DNA from: JBCCBI01 sp039034155
GTDB taxonomy: Bacteria; Deinococcota; Deinococci; Deinococcales; Trueperaceae
Length of the DNA stretch: 13,228 nucleotides
Direction: 5' to 3'
Assembly: GCA_039034155.1 (NCBI GenBank)
Contig: JBCCBI010000121.1
Coordinates: 1 to 13,228 of the forward strand
Part shown: piece by piece, positions 1 to 7,000 of the stretch
Layout: the number at the start of each line of letters is the position of its first letter
Position numbering within the stretch: position 1 is the stretch's first letter
Translations under genes and position numbers: made by a program
The notes under the pieces: generated by a model
Told to the model about the DNA's origin: nothing
Database searches by the model: none
The model's input: only the letters and a program-made list of their open reading frames with translations

Positions 1-140
1 ACCAACATCGCGTTGAGCAGGCTGAACCCACCGGCCACCAAGGCGATGAAGGCAAACCACCAAGGAAAGCTTTCGGCGCGGCCATAGCCCTGAAGCTGTT
101 CGGTTAACACGTCATCAACAGCATTAATCAACTTTTTCAT
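1..140 (-). CDS. N-terminal fragment of a small or membrane-anchored protein, function unknown
   Basis: The frame runs from an ATG whose complement is at 138-140 to the left edge, so only 46 codons are visible. The protein begins MKKLINAVDDVLTEQLQGYG and then enters a hydrophobic, aromatic stretch (ESFPWWFAFIALVAGGFSLL) that looks like a membrane segment from about residue 25. An AGGA-containing stretch lies roughly 10 bases upstream, a weak ribosome binding site. The first 20 residues resemble the usual start of dihydroxyacetone kinase subunit DhaK (MKKLIN..DDV), but the sequence that follows does not continue as DhaK. I therefore do not assign that function. It is divergent from corA and separated from it by about 200 bases. 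Confidence 0.6.
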   Translation of the reverse strand, partial: MKKLINAVDDVLTEQLQGYGRAESFPWWFAFIALVAGGFSLLNAML

Positions 141-337
141 GATGCTGCTATCCTAACCCAAGACGTTACGCTTTATGTTGTCACTGACTCCAAATACCTC
201 AGCCTCATGTTTTGGATGTTGAAAAGTTTTGAGACAACTTGCACTACGAGCAGCTATTCTAAAATTAACATGACTCGTCTGTCACGAAAAATTCTTCGTT
301 CACATCAATTGCACAATGCTTTTGCGCTAGCGTTCTT

Positions 338-1411
338 ATGTTGAAGTCGTCGGCGCGCTTAAAAGCATTTGGTAGGCGCAATAAGCAAATTGGGCTGGCT
401 CCCGGCAGCGTTGTCTATAGCGGAGAATTTACCAACGAGCCTATTAGCATTGACCTGTTCCGAGTTGAGGCAGACGTGGCCAGCTATGAACGCGCAGTGA
501 CGCTAGACACTGCCCTTGATGTCACACAAAACGAGCTACGCTGGATTGACGTATTTGGCATTCACAACACGCGTATTATCCGCAGGTTTGGCGACGCCTT
601 TCAGATTCACAACTTGACGCTCGAGGACATTGTCAACCCCGAACACAGGGCCAAGGTGGAAGTATTTGACGATTATTTGTATGTCGTTTTGCGGATGTTG
701 TGGCTCAAAGACGGCGTGCTCGAGGACGAGCAACTCAGCTTTATCTTGCAAGACGGCCTAGTTATGTCGTTTCAAGAACGGCAAGACGATATTTTTGATC
801 CTATTAGACAACGGTTAACAGCTACCCCTACCCGTTTTTATGACGGTGGCGCAGGTTATTTGCTGTATAGCCTTATCGACATTGTAGTGGACACCTATTT
901 GTTGGTACTTGACCACTACGACATGCAACTTGAAGCGCTCGAGGACACCATTGTCAGTGCGCCCCGCCGTCACACTCTTGACCGCATCACTACCTTGCGG
1001 CGCGATCTCATCACCTTACGGCGCGCGCTTAAACCGCTTACCAGTATGATGCACAGCCTCATCAATGCTAATAGCGGCTTTTTGAATGAAGGCACTAAGG
1101 CTTTTTTGCGAGATGTCAGTGACCACACGAACGAAGCCAGTGATCGGCTCGAGGCCCTGCGCGAACAACTCAGCAACCTGCACGAGCTTTACGTGACCAA
1201 CTTAAGCATCAAAATGAACGAAGTTATGCAAGTGCTGACCGTCATTTCTACTATCTTCATTCCGTTAAGTTTTTTAGTGGGTGTTTACGGGATGAATTTT
1301 GCAGTGATGCCCGAACTTACCTGGGACTGGGGTTACTTTGTCCTGTGGGCGTTTATGCTCACGATTGCCGTGGTGATGTTGGTGATGTTTCGGAAGAATG
1401 ATTGGCTCTAG
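338..1411 (+). CDS. corA: CorA-family magnesium/cobalt transport protein
   Basis: This is an inner-membrane channel of the CorA family, which takes up Mg2+ (and Co2+) as a pentamer. The 357 residues match the usual length of Thermotoga-type CorA. The cytoplasmic N-terminal domain (about residues 25-290) carries family segments such as GIHNTRIIRRFGDAF, LTLEDIVNPEHRAKVE and YLLYSLIDIVVDTY. Two C-terminal membrane helices follow (about 295-317 and 330-350). The signature YGMN ends the first helix, with GMN at residues 318-320, and the periplasmic loop reads MPELTWDWGY, the typical MPEL loop. The protein ends in a basic FRKNDWL tail, as in the family. The ATG at 338 has no evident Shine-Dalgarno sequence, so the exact start is less certain than the identity. 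It is convergent with the Nudix gene. Confidence 0.96.
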   Translation: MLKSSARLKAFGRRNKQIGLAPGSVVYSGEFTNEPISIDLFRVEADVASYERAVTLDTALDVTQNELRWIDVFGIHNTRIIRRFGDAFQIHNLTLEDIVNPEHRAKVEVFDDYLYVVLRMLWLKDGVLEDEQLSFILQDGLVMSFQERQDDIFDPIRQRLTATPTRFYDGGAGYLLYSLIDIVVDTYLLVLDHYDMQLEALEDTIVSAPRRHTLDRITTLRRDLITLRRALKPLTSMMHSLINANSGFLNEGTKAFLRDVSDHTNEASDRLEALREQLSNLHELYVTNLSIKMNEVMQVLTVISTIFIPLSFLVGVYGMNFAVMPELTWDWGYFVLWAFMLTIAVVMLVMFRKNDWL

Positions 1412-1531
1412 GCGTTCTCTATTAACTTTAGTATTCTCCATTAGCTGATATTGAAGTTATCATGTTGGTTAATGTTGCCAAATGTCGTCAGAGGTGAGAC
1501 ACTACCGCCAAAAACTATGTATCACCAAGGG

Positions 1532-1975
1532 CTAGATGATGTCTTCAAAAACACTGTAAATCGCCTTGGCTAACTTACTCAAGCTCGAGCGAGCCACAAA
1601 TTCATCTGGCGTCACCCACGCGTGGTCGTCGTGCTCGTCACTGCGAACCACCTCACCAGACACATAGTCTGCTTGGTAAACAATCACAATCATAGGTTTG
1701 TCTGCGCGCATCGCGCTGTAACTGGTAACTGGCCGTGGGTCAACGTTGGTGACTAAGCCGCATTCCTCGATAATCTCGCGCTTGATTGTTTCAAACGGTT
1801 CCTCGCCAGCATCTACCCGACCCGACAAGGTTTCCCACAAGCCTGCGCTTGCATCTTTATGCTGTGACCGGCGCATGGCCAGCACTTTGTCAGCACGTAC
1901 GATGATGGCTGCTACGGCAACAACGTACAGAGGTGATGTGCTTGCAGTTGTGTTTGAAGTGGCTGCGTCAGCCAT
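1532..1975 (-). CDS. Nudix hydrolase
   Basis: A Nudix-fold pyrophosphohydrolase of 147 residues, if read from the ATG complementary to 1973-1975. The domain starts with YVVAVAAIIVRADKVLAMRR. The Nudix box is intact: G-x5-E (GRVDAGE), seven residues, then REIIEECGL, which supplies the metal-binding glutamates. It continues with a WVTPDEF segment typical of the fold's C-terminal part. The substrate (ADP-ribose, an oxidised nucleotide, or another NDP-X) cannot be told from sequence. The frame stays open upstream to a TTG at 2087-2089, which would add 38 Ser/Thr/Pro-rich residues. Neither start has a good ribosome binding site. A TATAAT on this strand at 2097-2102 would place transcription start next to the TTG, so a leaderless longer form of 185 residues is possible. 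Confidence 0.9.
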   Translation of the reverse strand: MADAATSNTTASTSPLYVVAVAAIIVRADKVLAMRRSQHKDASAGLWETLSGRVDAGEEPFETIKREIIEECGLVTNVDPRPVTSYSAMRADKPMIVIVYQADYVSGEVVRSDEHDDHAWVTPDEFVARSSLSKLAKAIYSVFEDII

Positions 1976-2096
1976 TTGTCGTCTGTTGTTCCAAGAGGCA
2001 TCTAAGGTAAAGCTTGATCGAGGCAAACATGATGTCTTGAGTTTACCTGAGGCAGGGTTTGAGGTGCTTGTGATAAATGGCTCGAGCAAAGCTTAA

Positions 2097-2102
2097 ATTA
2101 TA
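2097..2102 (-). promoter_or_regulatory. Candidate -10 element for the Nudix gene
   Basis: A perfect TATAAT reads on the minus strand (complement of ATTATA). I see no good -35 hexamer at 16-18 bases. The expected transcription start is near 2090, directly before the TTG at 2089, so the element matters for choosing the Nudix start. Candidate only. Confidence 0.3.
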
Positions 2103-2332
2103 ACGACATGAAGCAGCTAGCTTTCGCACCCTACAAAACAGCATCTTATGAGAACCTTATCTATAATGAAGGCGCTTGAAGCTGAGAATATTTTTGCGTC
2201 AGCATTCTCACTATCTTTTGCTTGTAAAGACCTCACGGGGCATATTTTGACAAGTATCACTATTAGTAAACGCGCTTGCTGCAACATTTAATCAAGGTGT
2301 GATCGCTCCTAACAACAGGACTTAACGTTGTT

Positions 2333-2361
2333 TTGAGTAGCATGCAATTAGGCAATATATT
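2333..2361 (+). promoter_or_regulatory. Candidate sigma-70-type promoter for the glycogen-binding protein
   Basis: TTGAGT at 2333-2338 is followed after 17 bases by TATATT at 2356-2361. This is a good match in sequence and spacing to a -35/-10 promoter. It lies about 70 bases ahead of the ATG at 2431, leaving room for a leader with the AGGAG ribosome binding site at 2420-2424. Confidence 0.4.
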
Positions 2362-2430
2362 CCAGCAAACAGCAATTTTATACGATATGGGTTCATCTTC
2401 GACAGAGATGTACCGTCTCAGGAGTTTGTC

Positions 2431-2730
2431 ATGATTAAGAAGAAATTCGTCAAAAGCAGAAAAATCACTAAACTTACCTTTGAACTTCCCAAAGATGCCG
2501 ACTTAGACAATGTCCATTTGCTTGCCGACTTTAACGATTGGCAACCTATTGCCTTTGAAAAACTCAAAAATGGCAAGTGGAAACTGATTCAAGAGGTCTC
2601 ACCCGAGGAAAGTTATCAGTTTCGCTATATGACCCAGCGTGACGGAGATTATTACTTTTTTAACGACGACGCAGCCGACACAGAAATCGCCAACCCTCTA
2701 GGAACAACTAATAGCGTTATTCAGTGCTAG
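2431..2730 (+). CDS. Isoamylase early-set / AMPK-type glycogen-binding domain protein
   Basis: A 99-residue stand-alone carbohydrate-binding module of the family found in AMPK beta subunits and at the N-terminus of branching and debranching enzymes (CBM48-like). It starts MIKKKFVKSRK, as stand-alone members do, then has the beta-sandwich landmarks LLADFNDWQP (the conserved DFNDW), GKWKL, and YQFRYM near residue 70. It ends in NPLGTTNSVIQ, matching the usual NPxGxxNSV end. It has no catalytic domain and probably binds alpha-glucan in the cytoplasm, though a direct glycogen role is inferred from the family only. AGGAG at 2420-2424 sets the ATG at 2431. It is convergent with the 79-residue gene and shares its terminator. 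Confidence 0.9.
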   Translation: MIKKKFVKSRKITKLTFELPKDADLDNVHLLADFNDWQPIAFEKLKNGKWKLIQEVSPEESYQFRYMTQRDGDYYFFNDDAADTEIANPLGTTNSVIQC

Positions 2731-2779
2731 TGCCTTGATTGCCTAACAGCACGCTCACATAACAACGTACATAAACGGT

Positions 2780-2824
2780 CACAACCTTCAGGACAATATT
2801 TGACAAGTTACCCTGAAGGTTGTG
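2780..2824. terminator. Bidirectional stem-loop terminator
   Basis: CACAACCTTCAGG (2780-2792) pairs perfectly with CCTGAAGGTTGTG (2812-2824), a 13-bp stem with a 19-base loop. It lies 50 bases after the stop of the glycogen-binding gene and covers the last codons and stop of the convergent 79-residue gene (stop at 2808-2810), so one arm is coding on the minus strand. It lacks a long T-tract on either side, so strength is uncertain. Confidence 0.7.
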
Positions 2825-3047
2825 TTGTCAGATGTTCATTGGCAAGATCAAGGAAGGTACTAGTGTCTTGAATGAGGGCGTCATCTCCCCTTGTATTAAC
2901 ATCAGTCAAAAAATCTTTGATGATGTCATAAGCAACACTGTTAACATCGCTAAAGTTACCTTCCAGCATTTCAGCAAGTTGCAAACGCGCTTCAAAACCA
3001 AGCGTACTGTAGTGTTCACACAGGTGAATCAAATCTTTGAGCTGCAT
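2808..3047 (-). CDS. Small acidic helical protein, unrecognised
   Basis: I do not recognise this 79-residue protein. It is accepted as a gene because its ATG is preceded at about 8 bases by a strong purine run on the minus strand (AAGGGGGG, near 3054-3061) and it reads as a plausible soluble protein. The sequence is mostly helical and acidic: MQLKDLIHLCEHYSTLGFEA, then ARLQLAEMLEG and a Ser/Asp/Thr-rich second half. It has no signal peptide, membrane segment or metal-binding cysteine pattern; its single Cys is at residue 10. The end of the frame, TTQPSG, lies inside the shared terminator stem. It is transcribed alone, from the gene-free region to its right. Confidence 0.6.
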   Translation of the reverse strand: MQLKDLIHLCEHYSTLGFEARLQLAEMLEGNFSDVNSVAYDIIKDFLTDVNTRGDDALIQDTSTFLDLANEHLTTQPSG

Positions 3048-3317
3048 CCAATTCCCCCCTTCAAATGTATGTGTTCATATGTAGGGTAGCAACATATTAG
3101 TAAACACCCTAGGGCAACAACCTTCCAAATATTTACAGACTCATTACCAACGATTATGCTGCGCTAACCCTCTATCATTCAACTGACTGTTAATAATTGT
3201 GTATTAAGTTTCACTTGTTTCTCAATCACTTTAGTTGATACATCCCGTGCACAAGCTAGCGAATAACCAAGCATAATGAGCTTAGCGTGTCATGAACGTG
3301 CAGCATTAAGCCCCTCT

Positions 3318-3357
3318 TGTAAATAATGGGGACGTTATGTAAATGCTAGGGACGCCA
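3318..3357. repeat. Imperfect 20-base tandem repeat
   Basis: Two adjacent 20-base units (3318-3337 and 3338-3357) both start TGTAAAT and both contain GGGACG at the same place; 15 of 20 positions match. The spacing of about two helical turns would suit binding of two protein dimers to one face of the DNA, but no known operator is recognised. Confidence 0.55.
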
Positions 3358-3850
3358 TAGCCTGTCTAATGCCTTTTCATCTAATTCATCTAAGCCCTTC
3401 AACAAGGATCTAAGGTGTACACGTTTGCGGTTTGATATCCATTAATGGTAGTCCCACTGACACTCTTCCAAGCTGTATTTGTGACGCTACTAGCTGCGGA
3501 TACAGACCTTCGTAATACCTAACCAACACATTCAGATAATCTTGACAATTCAACCATAAGCTTCATAGTGCTGCGTGCAGTTATGCCCGGCGTTTTCAAG
3601 TTATGCTGTAGTGAGGCAAGCTACTTTTTGTAGTGTTGTTGTAGTTGAGTTACACAAGCGTCATGGGTTTAACCATTTGTAGATAAGGTGCGTTGAACGC
3701 TTTTTGATGCGTGTAAGTACAACTCAAACGTAGGTTTTCGACAATCAAGTTATAGGTGACGATTCAGACATATAGTACAGCGTTGTGATTATGTGGTGAA
3801 TTAGCTCGAGCCCTCATGCAAATGAACTTGTGCCTTGCCTATCTGAACTA

Positions 3851-3894
3851 TGTAAATTTGAAACACGTACATTTACACCCTGTAAATTTACACC
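3851..3894. promoter_or_regulatory. Candidate operator cluster with TGTAAATTTACA palindrome
   Basis: A perfect 12-base palindrome, TGTAAATTTACA, occupies 3881-3892. Just upstream are a half-site TGTAAATTTG (3851-3860) and ATTTACACC (3871-3879), which repeats directly at 3885-3893. The cluster lies about 110 bases before the operon's first ATG. It is the most operator-like sequence in the region, and a dimeric repressor or activator site is the natural reading. No regulator gene in the window matches it. Confidence 0.4.
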
Positions 3895-3993
3895 GCCGTA
3901 ACCACGCAACACGCACACATTATTTTGTTAGTTTATGTAGGTTGATGTGAAATTGCACTCAGTATTTATTTGACATACAGCCGTTATTACTTT

Positions 3994-3998
3994 GGAGG
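3994..3998 (+). promoter_or_regulatory. Ribosome binding site that fixes the start of the long TolC-like gene
   Basis: GGAGG at 3994-3998 lies 4 bases before the ATG at 4003. The frame is open upstream to a TTG at 3970, but that start has no binding site and would put eleven polar residues ahead of the signal peptide. Confidence 0.85.
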
Positions 3999-4002
3999 CC
4001 AT

Positions 4003-7000
4003 ATGAAACTAAAGCACCTGTTACTACCACTCGGACTGTTAGCGCTCATCTGGGGGTCTGGGCAAGCTCAAACACAAGAGCTTCAGGTGCTTCTCGACCA
4101 GCTCGAGGCAGCCACAACACGCCTTACTGCGGACGAAGCCGCCCTAGTTAGTAGACAAACCCAGTTAGAAGCTGACCTGCGCACGTTGGATCAGGCAGAT
4201 GCCGACCTAGCCAACACGCGCGCTAGCTTACAACAAGACGAAGCCGCTTTGCGGGCTGAAGCTGCGCGTTTAGACGCCTTAGCTGCCAGCCTTGCCGAAG
4301 GTGGACGCGCCCTAGAAGGTCAACAAAACGTACTCGCCATGCAGGAAAACGCCCTCGAGGCCCAACGGGCTGCGCTCACTGCTCAAGAACAAGCTTTAGC
4401 CATGCAGACAGATGTCTCCGCTGCGCAACAAGCTGCGGTGAACGCCCAACAAGCCGCCATTAACGCCCAAGAAGTTGCTCTTGAAGAGCGCCGCTTAACG
4501 CTCGCGCAACAACGTGCTGAACTTGACAGTGGCGCGCTTAGTTTAACCACAGCTCAACAAGCACTGCAGCAAAACCAACTTGCCATTGAGCAGCGCCGCG
4601 CTAGCCTTACCAGCCAAGCAGATAGCTTAGCCAGTAGGCGAGCAGCCGTGCTCGAGCAACAAACCCAACTACAAACAGAAACACGTACGCTCGAGGCAAG
4701 CCGCACCCGCCTAAACCAGTTCAGTAGCAGCGTAGAGGTTGAAGCCGCCAGTTTACGCGACCTCGACGCCCAAGCTGCCAGCCTCACCCAAGAAAATCGC
4801 ACGCTGGACGGCGAGCAAGCTAGTTTAGATGCAGAGCGGGCAGGGTTGGTGCAAGCTCGAGCCGCACTAGCGCAAGCCAACAGCGACCTAACGGGTCAGC
4901 GCAATATCTTAGCTGCCCAGGAAAACGCCTTGCAAGCTCAACGCGCTGCGCTGACTGCCCAAGAAGAAGCACTGGCCATGCAAGACAGCGTTACAGCCAG
5001 TCAAACAGCCGCTATAAACGCGCAACAAGCTGCTATTAGCGCGCAAGAAGTTGCCATTACTGAGCGGCGCACTCAACTAGCAACCCGTGAAACCGAATTG
5101 ACTCGCCAGCAAGACCAATTGGCTCAGCAGGACCTCAGCATCAATCAACGTGCTGAACAACTTAACTTGAATCGCAGTAGTTTAGCCCAGCGGCAAGCTT
5201 CCCTACAAGCCCAACGCGAAAGTTTGCGGACGCGCCTCGCTAGTTTGCAAGCGCGCGCGGTGACTGAACTGAGTAGCACGTCACTTACACCAACAGTCAT
5301 CACTCCACCTACCACGCCGATTGTACCTGTCACGCCAACAGTGCAACCACCTGTCACGCCAACGGTGCAACCAATTGCAACACCTGTGCCTGACAGTGGT
5401 TCTGAAAGCATGACAGAAGATGATGCTAGTGAGGACGCTGGCACTGTGACCTCAGACACCATGACCCCAGACACCATGACCTCAGACACCGCAGATGATA
5501 CCGACGACGCTACTGATGAAACCTCCACTGAGGATGCTACTGATGTTAGCAATGACGTTACTGATGAAACTGAAAATACTGTAGACACTGAGCTCACAGA
5601 CACGACGGCTGAGGATGCTGCAGAAGATGATGCCGACACAAATGATGCCATGACTGAGATGGCATCTGAGATGCCGGATAGCTCAGACGATGCTATGACC
5701 GACATGGCAGATGACGACAGCAGCGACATGACAGAAGATATGGCAGATAATATAGCTGAGGCAGCCTCTAATAGTAGTACCGATGCCAATGAGGATGACG
5801 CGCCCGCAGAGATGTCTGACGCTGCTGACGCCGCCGACGTCGAGGACACCGACATGAATGTAGATGGCACAGAAGACACTGAGGACACTGAGGATATAGA
5901 GACGGCTGATCCAGACGATGCTGAGGTAACTGATACTGTACCAATGACGGATGTAGACACAGTTATTCCTCTCGAGCTATCGCTTACTGATTTGCGCGAA
6001 GCAAATCAACTTGATGACACCCTCGAGCCCACCCTGCTCAACCCTGCGGTGACTGACATTCTTGATTTAGACGTTGTTGATCTAGACGTCTTTTTGGCTA
6101 GCATTGAAGAAAATCCGCAATTCACCGCTGCAAGGCTCACGCTCGAGGTCACTGAACGGGGTATTATCCAAGCGCGCAACACCGTTTCGGCGGCTGCCAA
6201 TGTTGGCTACGGCGTCACCAATTTTGACGAAGATACAGACGGTGACGAACTAGACAGTGACAGCTTGCAAGCCTCAGCTAGTGTGACGCTTACGCCGCTT
6301 GTCTTTGGCGACACTCGTGACGCCGTGCGGAACAGCCGTTTAAACATCCGTGACCGCGAAATCGACACGCTCGAGACCCTCAGCACCCTTGAAGCCAGTG
6401 CACTATTAGCAGCCCTACAAGTTCAACTTGCGGCTGAGTCGTTAGTTTTTGCTGAAAGCGGTGCTGACCTTGCAGATGAAGCTTTGCGAGCTACCCGTAT
6501 TCGCTTTGAACGCGGTGCTGCCAACGAACGCGAGTTACGCGAAGCAGAAGCGAGTAACATTCAAGCAGGTAATTTTGTACGGACTGCTCAAGACGGACTT
6601 TTGCTGGCCAGAGACAATCTCATCAACTTAACCGGGCGTGCCATTGTGCCCATGCAAATCCCCGAACTCCCCATTCCAGATGGCGTGGCGCTGTCTGTGC
6701 AACGTGCTGCTCTTGGGATTGAACGGGCTGAGGTTTCTATCGATGGCGTTGAGCGCAACCTCTACCCGGTTGCGAGCATTGGCTATGACTACAACTTTGA
6801 CGACGAAAGTAGCCTCGGCTTTTCAATTGACTCACGTAATTTACAACCTATGGTTGAGTATTCTTATAACGAGCGTGCCAACAATACCGGGGTAGACAGT
6901 GTTTTTACCGTAGGTGTGGGCATTAATGTGTCCATTAGCAGCATTGAGGCCATTTCAGCAGCAGGTGACACCCGTCAAGCTGCTAGAGACGGCTTGCAAG

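Larger units (their letters stand above)
1976..2430. other. Divergent intergenic region between the Nudix and glycogen-binding genes
   Basis: The stretch holds no convincing gene, apart from a possible 38-codon N-terminal extension of the Nudix protein (1976-2089). It contains a TATAAT facing the Nudix gene (2097-2102) and a candidate promoter facing the downstream gene (2333-2361). A small hairpin (TGAGAAT at 2183-2189 pairing with ATTCTCA at 2204-2210) is followed by a short T-rich run. A second TATAAT occurs on the plus strand at 2162-2167 without a recognisable -35 element. No RNA gene is recognised. Confidence 0.5.
3048..4002. other. Long gene-free region upstream of the export operon
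   Basis: No frame here is both long and preceded by a ribosome binding site; the short ATG frames are under 20 codons or lack a start signal. The stretch is more AT-rich than the flanking genes. It contains recurrent TGTAAAT/ATTTACA elements at 3131, 3318, 3338, 3851, 3871 and a palindromic pair at 3881-3892. There is also an imperfect 20-base tandem duplication (3318-3357), a 9-base tandem repeat TTCATCTAA (3376-3384 and 3385-3393) and one CTCGAG (3805-3810). It must carry the promoters of the 79-residue gene and of the operon, but I cannot fix them. TTGATG at 3942-3947 with TATTTA at 3963-3968 (15-base spacing) is a weak possibility for the operon. Confidence 0.6.

Noticed and set aside
239..265. 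Possible corA promoter (TTGCAC and TAAAAT)
   Set aside because: The spacing is only 15 bases and both hexamers are mediocre; not better than chance in this AT-rich gap.
1746..2096. 116-codon plus-strand frame opposite the Nudix gene
   Set aside because: The minus frame contains an intact Nudix box; this one has no domain and no binding site.
2183..2210. Seven-bp hairpin in the Nudix/glycogen-binding gap as a small-RNA terminator
   Set aside because: The stem is short with a 14-base loop, and no matching promoter at a sensible distance was found.
2820..3089. 89-codon plus-strand frame opposite the 79-residue gene
   Set aside because: It starts inside the terminator stem without a ribosome binding site, whereas the minus frame has a strong one.
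3970..4002. TTG start 33 bases upstream of the long TolC-like gene
   Set aside because: It has no Shine-Dalgarno sequence and would put polar residues before the signal peptide; the ATG at 4003 has GGAGG at good spacing.
4554..4880. 108-codon minus-strand frame within the coiled coil
   Set aside because: An antisense shadow of Ala/Gln/Leu codons without a start signal or recognisable domain.
5326..5490. Short tandem repeats considered as a CRISPR array
   Set aside because: The units are adjacent, in frame, and have no spacers; they are coding repeats.
5145..5960. 271-codon minus-strand frame rich in Ser and Val
   Set aside because: It is the antisense shadow of the repetitive acidic coding region. 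Its composition simply mirrors GAC/ACA/GAT codons, and the plus frame has a ribosome binding site, signal peptide and TolC-type end.
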